40,466 nt of DNA, from the NCBI GenBank assembly GCA_011772495.1, contig WVZL01000024.1, forward strand, positions 1-40,466, written 5' to 3'. Positions 25,990-33,919 of this stretch are shown here, piece after piece; position 1 is the stretch's first letter, and the number at the start of each line of letters is the position of its first letter. The notes beneath the pieces were generated by a model. It did no database searches and was not told the origin of the DNA. It worked only from the letters and a program-made list of their open reading frames with translations. This stretch comes from Candidatus Aminicenantota bacterium. GTDB lineage: Bacteria; Acidobacteriota; Aminicenantia; Aminicenantales; Aminicenantaceae. The position numbers and the translations under genes are program-made.

Positions 25990-27317
25990 TTTTAAGTAAA
26001 GAAGAAACAAAGAAAATTCTAGAAAGAGTGCTGAAATTATGTAAGGCAGACTCGGCTCGGGTATCTCTCTCAGGAGAAGAAGAGAAACTCGTAAGATATG
26101 CTAATAATATGGTATTCACGAATCTATCGAAATCCACCATGAATCTAGGCATATCAGTAGCATTCGAAAACAAAAAGGGGAATTCTTCGACCAATCAATT
26201 TGATGAGGATTCTTTAAAAAAATGCGTTCAAAGAGCCGAGCAGATCGCTAAATATGCGCCTCCAGATCCCGAGTTCCTCCCGCCTCTAGAGCCTCAGCAG
26301 TATAAAGAAATTAAAGCCTTCATTAAGGACACGGCTGAAATCAGCCCCGAAGAGAAAACCAAGAAAGTCATGGATATCATCAAGCATGGCCAGAAAAAAG
26401 AGATGAATCTATTCGGGACGTTTTCCAATTCGGCTGCCTTTTTTGCCATCGCCAACTCGAAAGGTCTTTTTGGTTATCATAAGTACACCTCAGCCAACTG
26501 CACAACCACGGCCCGGACAAAGGATGGAACAGGTTCTTCTAGAGCTACCAAGGACAATAGAGACATCAAGAAATTAGATACTTTTGGAGTGGGAAAAGAA
26601 GCCATAGAAAAAGCTTTAAAATCTAGGAATCCCAAGGAAATAGAGCCTGGTGATTACACAGTTGTCTTTGAACCTGAAGCCTTAGCGGATCTGGTACTCT
26701 TCATGTATTTTTTCATAGATGCCAGAGCAGCCGATGAAGGAAGAAGCTTTATGTCTACCAAGGATGGTAAAAGCAAACTGGGAACTAAGGTCTTTGGAGA
26801 AAACGTAACCGTGAAGTCCATCCCCGATCATCCTGATTTGCTATCCTTTCCTTTTGATAACGAAGGGATTCCCTCTCGAGAGATAACCTGGCTTGATAAA
26901 GGTGTGGTCAAGAACCTATACTATTCAAGATATTGGGCCAAGAAAAAGGGGAAGAAGCCGAGCTCATTCAGCGGTGGAATCGTTATGGAGGGTGGTCAAG
27001 CGACCATGGAACAGCTTATTAAATCAGTCAAGAAGGGAATCTATGTTCCTCGATTGTGGTATATCAGAGACGTCAACCCGATGACTCTTCTCTTAACCGG
27101 TTTAACTCGAGACGGAGTCTTCCTGATCGAGGATGGTCGATTGAAACATCCTTTGTTGAACCTGAGATTTAATGAGAGTCTGGAGACAGTTTTAAACAGC
27201 ATCACCATGCTGACCAAACCTGAAATCGCGATTGGCAGTGAGTTTGGCTGGCCGATGTTGATTCCTGGGGCTAAAGTGGAAAATTTCACTTTCTCGAGTA
27301 TCGCTCCCTCTGTTTAA
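25986..27317 (+). CDS. tldE: TldE/PmbA, partner subunit of TldD
   Basis: 443 aa. TldE (PmbA) resembles TldD but lacks the HExxxH metal site, and none is seen here. Recognisable parts are the ARVSLSGEEEKLVRYANN opening, an internal SNSKGLFGYHKYTSANCTT segment, the FEPEALADLVLF domain start, the DHPDLLSFPFDNEGIPSRE block and the IEDGRLKHPLLNLRFNESL C-terminal region. It starts in the ATGA overlap with tldD, a standard sign of coupled translation in this pair. Confidence 0.92.
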   Translation: MILSKEETKKILERVLKLCKADSARVSLSGEEEKLVRYANNMVFTNLSKSTMNLGISVAFENKKGNSSTNQFDEDSLKKCVQRAEQIAKYAPPDPEFLPPLEPQQYKEIKAFIKDTAEISPEEKTKKVMDIIKHGQKKEMNLFGTFSNSAAFFAIANSKGLFGYHKYTSANCTTTARTKDGTGSSRATKDNRDIKKLDTFGVGKEAIEKALKSRNPKEIEPGDYTVVFEPEALADLVLFMYFFIDARAADEGRSFMSTKDGKSKLGTKVFGENVTVKSIPDHPDLLSFPFDNEGIPSREITWLDKGVVKNLYYSRYWAKKKGKKPSSFSGGIVMEGGQATMEQLIKSVKKGIYVPRLWYIRDVNPMTLLLTGLTRDGVFLIEDGRLKHPLLNLRFNESLETVLNSITMLTKPEIAIGSEFGWPMLIPGAKVENFTFSSIAPSV

Positions 27318-27489
27318 CCTGAAGACCAAAGTCAGACATCAAACAGCTAAGCTTGTATTTCATTCCTGTCACAGATTGGTGCGTCAATCTGCTGTCCCAG
27401 ACTCCTAAGACAATGCTCCTGAAGCTGTACAATTTTTCTACTTGCTTAATGACAAAGCATTAATTAGTATTAAGCTAAAACTAGAAATT

Positions 27490-27978
27490 ATGACCATCAA
27501 AATCTTTGTCACGGGTGGGACTTTCGATAAAGAGTACAACGAACTCGAAGGGAAACTCTATTTTAAAGAAACTCATTTACCTGAAATGATAGATTTGGCT
27601 CGCTGTATACTCAAAATTGACATCAGGACTTTAATGATGATTGACAGTTTAGATATGACTGATGATGATAGAAATGTTATTCTTGAAGAATGCCAAAATA
27701 CAAAAGAAGATAGAATACTGATCACTCACGGCACAGATACTATGGTAGAAACCGCCAGAGTTCTCGGCCACTCTATAAAAGACAAAACCATCGTTCTAAC
27801 TGGGGCAATGATACCATACAAATTTGGCAGTTCTGATGGACTATTCAATCTAGGAAGCTCTTTGGCTTTTGTCCAAACTTTACCCCCGGGGGTTTATATC
27901 TCCATGAATGGAAAATATTTTCATTGGGATAATGTAAAAAAAAATAAACAGACAGGTATGTTTGAAGAAATAGAGTAA
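27490..27978 (+). CDS. Single-domain asparaginase-like protein
   Basis: 162 aa, about half the normal length of L-asparaginase. It corresponds to the N-terminal catalytic domain only: TGGTFD at 8-13, the second threonine box THGTDTMVETA at 79-89, LTGAMIP and SSDGLFNLGSSLAF, and MNGKYFHWDNVKKNK, which could supply the catalytic lysine. It then ends with EEIE and a stop, so the C-terminal dimer domain is missing. Short asparaginase-domain proteins of this size occur in other bacteria, so this need not be a broken gene. The natural substrate may not be asparagine. I chose ATG 27490, which starts right at the first beta strand; a TTG at 27442 is the alternative. No ribosome site is evident. Confidence 0.72.
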   Translation: MTIKIFVTGGTFDKEYNELEGKLYFKETHLPEMIDLARCILKIDIRTLMMIDSLDMTDDDRNVILEECQNTKEDRILITHGTDTMVETARVLGHSIKDKTIVLTGAMIPYKFGSSDGLFNLGSSLAFVQTLPPGVYISMNGKYFHWDNVKKNKQTGMFEEIE

Positions 27979-27989
27979 AAGGCCCACCC

Positions 27990-29405
27990 TTATTTCAGCA
28001 CTTCTGCTCTGATCAAATTGGTGGTTCCTGGCACTCCGACCGGGGCTCCGGCTGTGATGACCACCCGCTGTCCCTTCTTCACTAGTCCGGATTTCAAGGC
28101 GGCTTGGAAGGCTCTATCAACAATCTCATCAGTGTCTTTTATACTTTCTCCCAGAACCGGCTTTACACCCCAGATAAGCGCCAGGCTTCGGTAGGTTTTC
28201 TCTAGAGGCGTTGGTGCCAAGATGGGCTGCTGAGGACGGTATTTGGCCACGAGCCGAGCTGTGCTCCCAAACTGGGTGAAAGTGATAATGGAAGCAGCAT
28301 TTAGACCTTCTGCCAGCTTACAAGCGGCTTGACCTACAGCTTCAGGGATGGATTTTTTGCTTTCCTGTTCAACACGTTGAATCCACTCATTAAAAGGAAA
28401 GCCTGATTCGGCATCTGAAGCAACCTTGGCCATCATGGAGACAGCTTCCACCGGATATTTCCCAATAGCTGTCTCTTCCGAGAGCATAATGGCATCTGTG
28501 CCATCTAGAACAGCGTTAGCGACATCGGCTACCTCAGCCCGAGTAGGTCGTGGATTATCAACCATAGAGCGCAGCATTTGAGTTGCGGTAATAACTGGTT
28601 TACTCGCAAGGTTCGACTTTTGGATCAACGATTTCTGAACCAGGGGCACTTTCTCTAGAGGAGTCTCTATCCCCAGATCCCCTCTGGCCACCATGATCCC
28701 ATCCACAAGAGGCATGATTTCATCAATATTTGCCAATGCTTCATGCTTCTCAATCTTGGCGATCACCGGGATAGTGCTTCCCTTTTTTTCCATGAACTTC
28801 TTGGCTTCCCTAACATCCGAGGCGCTCCTAACAAAGGACAGGGCAATATAATCGACACCTTGATCGATACCGAAAGCGAGGTCCTTTTTGTCTTTTTCAG
28901 TCAGGCTGGGGGCCTTGATGGAGCTAGTTGGCAAATTGATCCCTTTGAATGAACTGAGCGGGCCGCCGATGACAACTTGACATTTGATGTCTTGCTCTGT
29001 TGTTTCCAGGACTTCAAGCTCTAAGACACCATCACTCAACAACAAAGAGTCTCCAGGTTGAACATCCTTAGGAAGATCAGGGTAGTTCACCGCAACTTCA
29101 TCTTCGTTGCCGGGGACCTCTCGGTTCGTCAAAATGAATCGGGCACCGGATCTTAGGATAATTTGACCAGGCTCGATTTTACCGATTCTAATCTTGGGGC
29201 CTGCCAGGTCCTGGAGGATAGCGATAGGAAAGCTCAACTTGGCTGCAAGGCGCCTGATAGTGGCGATAACCTCTTGGTGTTCAGACTGGGTTCCGTGAGA
29301 GAAATTCAACCTGGCGACATTCAGGCCTGCATTGATGAGTTGCTCTAGCTTTTCTGGAGACCGCGAAGCAGGACCAATAGTGCCGACGATCTTTGTTCTT
29401 GGCAA
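27990..29405 (-). CDS. pyk: Pyruvate kinase
   Basis: 471 aa, normal length. It converts phosphoenolpyruvate and ADP to pyruvate and ATP. Seen: RTKIVGTIGPASRS at the N-terminus, the LNFSHG loop, ILQDLAGPKIRIG, DYIALSFVRSA, IAKIEKHEAL with the catalytic lysine, MVARGDLGIE, and ATQMLRSM followed by PTRAEVADVANAVLDG. The start is an unusual TTG, supported by AAAGGA 6 bases upstream and by the conserved PRTKIV beginning. It follows the glycerate kinase gene after 12 bases, so the two enzymes are likely made together and only enolase is missing between their reactions. Confidence 0.96.
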   Translation of the reverse strand: MPRTKIVGTIGPASRSPEKLEQLINAGLNVARLNFSHGTQSEHQEVIATIRRLAAKLSFPIAILQDLAGPKIRIGKIEPGQIILRSGARFILTNREVPGNEDEVAVNYPDLPKDVQPGDSLLLSDGVLELEVLETTEQDIKCQVVIGGPLSSFKGINLPTSSIKAPSLTEKDKKDLAFGIDQGVDYIALSFVRSASDVREAKKFMEKKGSTIPVIAKIEKHEALANIDEIMPLVDGIMVARGDLGIETPLEKVPLVQKSLIQKSNLASKPVITATQMLRSMVDNPRPTRAEVADVANAVLDGTDAIMLSEETAIGKYPVEAVSMMAKVASDAESGFPFNEWIQRVEQESKKSIPEAVGQAACKLAEGLNAASIITFTQFGSTARLVAKYRPQQPILAPTPLEKTYRSLALIWGVKPVLGESIKDTDEIVDRAFQAALKSGLVKKGQRVVITAGAPVGVPGTTNLIRAEVLK

Positions 29406-29417
29406 AGAATTTTCCTT

Positions 29418-30746
29418 TCAACCCACCATCACCAATCTCAAGTCCATGACATTGGTAAAAGTAGGCCCGGTTATGATCAAATCATCAAGCGGCTGAAAAA
29501 AATGATAGGAATCATTCTCCCTGAGGTAAGCCTCGGCATTCAATTCTAATGCTTTAGCGCGGCTCAATGTCGTACCATCGGCGATGGCTCCAGCTGCATC
29601 AGTGGGACCATCTGTTCCATCGGTGCCGCCGCTTAGAATGACAACTTCATCCCACCCGTCGATCTCAATCGCTGCCGCCAGCGCGAATTCTTGATTTCGA
29701 CCTCCGAGGCCTTTCCCTCGGATAGTAACAGTAGTCTCTCCACCAGAAATGACACAGGCAGGCTTTTGGAGAGGATTCCCGGTGTTCAGGATTTCCTTAG
29801 CGACAGCAGCATGAAGCTTGGCCACATCCTTGGTCTCACCCTCGATGAGAGTGGAAAGGATAAGGCTGTTATATTTCAGTTCTTCGGCTTTTTTCTGAGC
29901 CGCTTTCACGGCCAGGATGTTGCTTCCGATGATGACATTCTGTGTTTGCCTAAAGGCAGGATCATCAGGTTTTGGTGTATCTTCTTGGCGAGCTTGAGCT
30001 CCTTCCTCTAAGAATTTGAGCACTGCAGGAGAGATTTTATCCTTAAGGTCATATTTCTCCAGGATATGCAGGCAATCGCCAAAAGTGCTTTCATCAGGAA
30101 CCGTGGGTCCTGAAGCAATGCTGTCCAGGCTATCGCCGATGACATCAGAGAGGATCAAAGAAATCAGAGCTGACGGATAAGCCAGCTTCGTCAGCCGTCC
30201 ACCCTTTACCCGGGAAACATGTTTACGCAAGGCATTAATCTCATGGATGGTGGCGCCAACTTCAAGAAGGCGTTTGGTCATTTGTTGTTTATCTTCCAAG
30301 GTCAAACCTTCGACCGGGTAGGGCAAAAGAGCTGATCCACCTCCAGAAATCAAGAACAATACCAGGTCCTTCTCTCCAGTTTGGCTCAATAATTCTATAA
30401 TCTTTTTGGTTCCAGACAATCCTGCCTCGTCGGGGACTGGATGGCCAGCCTCATTGACCTGGATGATGTTTAGGGGAAGAGTATGCCCATACTTGACATT
30501 GATGAATCCTGATTTTATTCGCTCTCCCAGAAGCTCTTCAATGGGTTGAGCCATGGCTGCCGAGGCCTTTCCCGCGCCGATGACATAGATCCCCTCATAA
30601 CTCGATAGATCATAATCTCGTTTCCCCACACTAAGCTTATCATTCTGGAGCTTGACATGTCGCTTTAAGGCAACACTAGGATCAACTGCTCTTAGCCCTG
30701 CCTGAAAGATGGCCAGGGCATCCTCTCTTAATTTTTCCGGTTTCAT
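29418..30746 (-). CDS. Glycerate 2-kinase (GckA/MOFRL family)
   Basis: 442 aa. This family phosphorylates glycerate, usually to 2-phosphoglycerate. Seen: IYVIGAGKASAAMA near 52-65, VNEAGHPVPDEAG, LVLFLISGGGSALLPYP, HEINALRKHVSRVKGGRL, LILSDVIGDSLDSIASGPTVPD, and a C-terminal MOFRL domain with ISGGETTV, GLGGRNQEFALAAA and LSGGTDGTDGPTDAAGA. It heads the glycerate kinase-pyruvate kinase operon under a strong-looking promoter. Glycerate may come from serine/tartronate metabolism or from breakdown of glucosylglycerate made by the GpgS pathway in this window; the second idea is inference. No strong ribosome site is visible before ATG. Confidence 0.9.
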   Translation of the reverse strand: MKPEKLREDALAIFQAGLRAVDPSVALKRHVKLQNDKLSVGKRDYDLSSYEGIYVIGAGKASAAMAQPIEELLGERIKSGFINVKYGHTLPLNIIQVNEAGHPVPDEAGLSGTKKIIELLSQTGEKDLVLFLISGGGSALLPYPVEGLTLEDKQQMTKRLLEVGATIHEINALRKHVSRVKGGRLTKLAYPSALISLILSDVIGDSLDSIASGPTVPDESTFGDCLHILEKYDLKDKISPAVLKFLEEGAQARQEDTPKPDDPAFRQTQNVIIGSNILAVKAAQKKAEELKYNSLILSTLIEGETKDVAKLHAAVAKEILNTGNPLQKPACVISGGETTVTIRGKGLGGRNQEFALAAAIEIDGWDEVVILSGGTDGTDGPTDAAGAIADGTTLSRAKALELNAEAYLRENDSYHFFQPLDDLIITGPTFTNVMDLRLVMVG

Positions 30747-30803
30747 GGTCGTTTAAACCTGTTTATTTTTCATGATATTTATGCGGGACTTCTTCTCAAA
30801 GAG

Positions 30804-30832
30804 CTTATAGCACACGAAAAATAGGAAGTCAA
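30804..30832 (-). promoter_or_regulatory. Promoter for glycerate kinase-pyruvate kinase
   Basis: Minus strand: TTGACT (30832-30827), 17-base spacer, TATAAG (30809-30804) preceded by TGC, an extended -10. Five of six matches in each box make this one of the best promoters in the window. The leader would be about 50 bases. Confidence 0.62.
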
Positions 30833-30850
30833 AAATGCAACCGCTCCCCT

Positions 30851-30880
30851 TTGACAATCATTTTTTTTATGATATATAAG
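30851..30880 (+). promoter_or_regulatory. Promoter for the ion-channel gene
   Basis: Perfect TTGACA (30851-30856), 18-base spacer holding a T8 run, TATAAG (30875-30880); a 16-base alternative uses TATATA at 30873. It is back to back with the glycerate kinase promoter, with 18 bases between the two -35 boxes. The leader would be about 53 bases. Confidence 0.55.
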
Positions 30881-30939
30881 TCCTAAGTTTTTGGAAATGA
30901 TATCCAGATGAAAAAGAGTAAAGCAAGGAAAATAGAATA

Positions 30940-31545
30940 ATGCTCAAGGTTTGGGTTGCTATTCTCAATTTTCTCTCCGCTACAGAGTTTAAGATTGCTG
31001 ACAAGCTGGGGGAAGCAGTGGCTATTATCAGCCACTTTTCGTTCTTTTGGATATTGCCTGTTTTGCTCCTTTATTTACCTTTAAAAATTTTTGCAGTGAT
31101 CGGTGTGGTCTTTGCTCTATTCTATATTTTTGTTCTAGCCGGAGATATTTTCCTATCTGTTTTCGGCCATGAGAAACTGGAGAAAAAGCGCGGTATGGTG
31201 GATATTACTAATGTTCATGAGATGAAAGCAGAAATAATCGGGGCCCTTGTTAAATACATAGGGGCTATCATAAGCTTTGCTACCATATTTAATGGACTTC
31301 AGAAAATCTTTAACGGAGGCGCTTTTAACATCTCTCATCCCTCCCCATTTCCCTACTTTGATCTTCTGTATTTCAGCCTGGTCACCATCACCACCGTGGG
31401 GTACGGCGATATACAACCAACTCTCTGGATTTCAAAATCATTCATCATCTTCGAAATCGTGTTCGGCCTAGGATTCGTGCTCCTCCTCTTTACTATGCTT
31501 ATCTCTCTGTATATTGATATTCAGCGGAAAAAGAAATATAAATAA
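30940..31545 (+). CDS. Potassium-channel-like membrane protein (pore loop TVGYGD)
   Basis: 201 aa with about four membrane helices: two in the first 75 residues, then one near 98-120, a pore helix and selectivity filter TTVGYGD at 151-157, and a last helix near 168-193. TVGYGD is the K+ selectivity filter, so the C-terminal half is a two-helix ion channel (Ion_trans_2 type). The N-terminal pair of helices is not a recognised voltage sensor, as it lacks an arginine ladder. There is no RCK or cyclic-nucleotide domain. The FHA-protein gene follows after 30 bases and could regulate or respond to the channel, which is speculative. The ribosome site is weak (AAGGA about 13 bases upstream). Confidence 0.82.
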   Translation: MLKVWVAILNFLSATEFKIADKLGEAVAIISHFSFFWILPVLLLYLPLKIFAVIGVVFALFYIFVLAGDIFLSVFGHEKLEKKRGMVDITNVHEMKAEIIGALVKYIGAIISFATIFNGLQKIFNGGAFNISHPSPFPYFDLLYFSLVTITTVGYGDIQPTLWISKSFIIFEIVFGLGFVLLLFTMLISLYIDIQRKKKYK

Positions 31546-31575
31546 CATAGCTATACTTTGGAAGAGGATGTAAAC

Positions 31576-32022
31576 ATGGTCCTTTTTAGAAAAAAGAAAG
31601 AGTCTGGCGATATAAGTAGGATTATTCAACTCACCATCATTGAAGGCAACAACGACACCGGGGACCCACCCGGAAAAGTTTTCAACCTTCAATCTGGCAA
31701 CAATTTCATAGGCCGAGATCCTCTTTGTGAAATCGTCCTCAACTCAGGAACTGTTTCCCGGAGGCACGCCAACCTAAAGGTGAGTTATGACAAGCAGAAG
31801 TTTTTAATGATCGACCTGGGGAGTTTTAACGGCGTGATAATTATGCCCTCAACAGTTATAAAAAAAGGGAAGAAATCTATTAATTCAGGAGATGAGGTCC
31901 AAATCGGTGAGATCCTTCTCAAATTACTAGCCCTGGACCAAGACGAGCAGCTCCAGACCATGGGCGTGGATGTCCAAGATATATTGAAACAAACCAAGGA
32001 GAAAGCGCCAGGATCAAAATAA
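31576..32022 (+). CDS. FHA-domain protein
   Basis: 148 aa. A forkhead-associated fold, which binds phosphothreonine peptides, lies in about residues 20-115: FIGRDPLCEIVL near 44-55, SGTVSRRHANL near 57-67 with the key Arg47 and Ser61/His64, and DLGSFNGVII. These match the GR...S..H...NG pattern. No kinase is in the window to supply phosphorylated partners. The C-terminal 30 residues are polar. The ATG at 31576 is preferred because AGAGGA lies 7 bases before it; a TTG at 31558 is in frame but has no ribosome site. It is co-directional with the channel gene. Confidence 0.85.
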   Translation: MVLFRKKKESGDISRIIQLTIIEGNNDTGDPPGKVFNLQSGNNFIGRDPLCEIVLNSGTVSRRHANLKVSYDKQKFLMIDLGSFNGVIIMPSTVIKKGKKSINSGDEVQIGEILLKLLALDQDEQLQTMGVDVQDILKQTKEKAPGSK

Positions 32023-32125
32023 TTCTCACTAAAATCCTGATAAGTATCCTCTTCAGGTTCAGTATTAGAATAATACCTAAAGGAAAAACCAAGAAATAAT
32101 AAAACATCAGCTCAAGGAGGCTATC

Positions 32126-33844
32126 ATGAAATTTCAAAAAGTTCTGACCAGTCTAGCCGTATTAATACTGTTGAGCATTCTCTCATCCGCGGCTCCAATC
32201 CCGCTTAGTCAATCATCAGATCCCTTCGACGTTGTCATCCTCAATGGTCGCATCGTGGATGGCACTGGTAATCCCTGGTTCTACGGGGATATTGCTATCC
32301 GCGAAGATCGTATAGAGCGAATCACTCCAGCCGGACAGCTTAAAAAGGCGCCAGCCCGCTTGCGGATAGACGTCCAGGGCCTGGTTGCGGCTCCAGGCTT
32401 CATCGATATCCAGAGCCATTCCCGAGGGGATTTCCTCATTGGAGACGGACAGGTCATCAGTAACGTCACTCAGGGTATCACCACAGAAATATTGGGTGAG
32501 GGCTGGACTAACGCTCCCGCGAATGAACTGACTCTAGCCAGGGAAGGTAGCGTCGATCCAGAAGCTCGAAGGATAACCAGGGAGTTTACCGGGCCGCGAG
32601 GCTTCAACAATTGGCTGGAAGCCATGCAAAAGCACGGAACTTCACCGAACTTCGGTTCCTTCCTAGGGGCCACGACGGTTCGCATGTATGTCAAAGGAGA
32701 GGCTCCAGGCTTTCCTACAGCAAAAGAATTGGCAGTCATGCGCCAGCTTGTTCGTAACGCCATGGAAGATGGAGCCTTTGGCCTGGCGACCGCTTTGATC
32801 TATCCTCCCGGGAATTTCGCCAGCACAGAAGAGCTGATGGAGATGGCCAAAGTGATGAAGCCTTATGGCGGTGTCTATATCACCCACCTCCGCTCCGAAG
32901 CTGATAATTTTCTTAAGGGAATCGATGAAGCCGTCGAGATCGGACGGAAGGCTGGAGTGCCTGTCGAGGTCTATCATCTCAAAGCAGGAGGGCGACGTAA
33001 TTGGCACAAGATGCCCCTGGCTATCGCACGCCTAAATGCTGCTCGAGCTGAAGGGCTGGACATCGGGGCTGACATGTATCCGTACATTGCTGGGGCCACA
33101 GGACTTGTAGCCTGCATGCCGCCCTGGGCTTCTGCCGATGGAAAGCTTATGGAAAATCTCGCTGATCCTGCAATGCGGCAGAAGATCCATGATGAAATCC
33201 TGAATCAGAAAACAGAATGGGAAAACCTCGGATACTTGGCCACTCCTGATGGCGTTCTAGTCCTAGGTCTTGAAAAGCCAGAAAATAGGCAGCATATCGG
33301 CAAAAGGCTCTCCGAGATCGCTGCCGCGCAGGGTAAAGACTGGGTGGATGCAGCCATTGACCTGATCCTCTCTGAGCGTCAAGGCATCGGCACTATTTAT
33401 TTCATGATGACTGAAGAAAACCTTAAGCTTCAAATGCGCCAGCCTTGGATCAAATTTGGAACAGATGCCGGCGGAGCTGATCCTGACAACCCGAAGAGGC
33501 TTGTCCATCCACGCTCTTACGGTACTTTTCCTCGTATCCTCGGGAAATATGTACGGGAAGAGCGGGTGATGACGTTAGAAGAAGCAGTCAGGAAAATGAC
33601 CTCAGCTGTTGCCAATCGGCTGTGCATCCGTGATCGCGGTCAGTTACGGGAGGGCTTTTACGCGGATGTGGTTATCTTTGATCCGAACACAATAAGCGAC
33701 CGCGCGACCTTTGAACATCCCCATCAACTTTCTGTCGGAATTCACTATGTCTTCGTCAACGGCACGGCTGTCATCAAGAATGGAAAACATACTGGGGCCC
33801 TCCCCGGGCGGATTGTCCGTGGGCCTGGCTATGTTAAGCGTTAA
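32126..33844 (+). CDS. Secreted N-acyl-D-amino-acid deacylase-like amidohydrolase
   Basis: 572 aa. A Sec signal peptide covers about 1-23 (hydrophobic LAVLILLSILSSAAP). The amidohydrolase follows: FDVVILNGRIVDGTGNPWFYGDIAI is the typical D-aminoacylase opening, then PGFIDIQSHS near 90-99, VTQGITTEILGEG near 114-126, ITHLRSEADN, VEVYHLKAGG, and a late GTDAGG aspartate. The family hydrolyses N-acyl-D-amino acids or related cyclic amides. Here the first metal histidine of HxH is Gln96, and the Cys of the usual GNCG is replaced by Glu125 in LGEG, so this is a divergent subgroup. AAGGAGG lies 7 bases before ATG. It is convergent with the YtcJ-like gene. Confidence 0.83.
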   Translation: MKFQKVLTSLAVLILLSILSSAAPIPLSQSSDPFDVVILNGRIVDGTGNPWFYGDIAIREDRIERITPAGQLKKAPARLRIDVQGLVAAPGFIDIQSHSRGDFLIGDGQVISNVTQGITTEILGEGWTNAPANELTLAREGSVDPEARRITREFTGPRGFNNWLEAMQKHGTSPNFGSFLGATTVRMYVKGEAPGFPTAKELAVMRQLVRNAMEDGAFGLATALIYPPGNFASTEELMEMAKVMKPYGGVYITHLRSEADNFLKGIDEAVEIGRKAGVPVEVYHLKAGGRRNWHKMPLAIARLNAARAEGLDIGADMYPYIAGATGLVACMPPWASADGKLMENLADPAMRQKIHDEILNQKTEWENLGYLATPDGVLVLGLEKPENRQHIGKRLSEIAAAQGKDWVDAAIDLILSERQGIGTIYFMMTEENLKLQMRQPWIKFGTDAGGADPDNPKRLVHPRSYGTFPRILGKYVREERVMTLEEAVRKMTSAVANRLCIRDRGQLREGFYADVVIFDPNTISDRATFEHPHQLSVGIHYVFVNGTAVIKNGKHTGALPGRIVRGPGYVKR

Positions 33845-33919
33845 AAACCCGGAAAAGATAAAATACTAACTGTCACCATAAAGTCTTATTTTTAATTTAT
33901 ATAAAGCTTAAGGTTCAAT

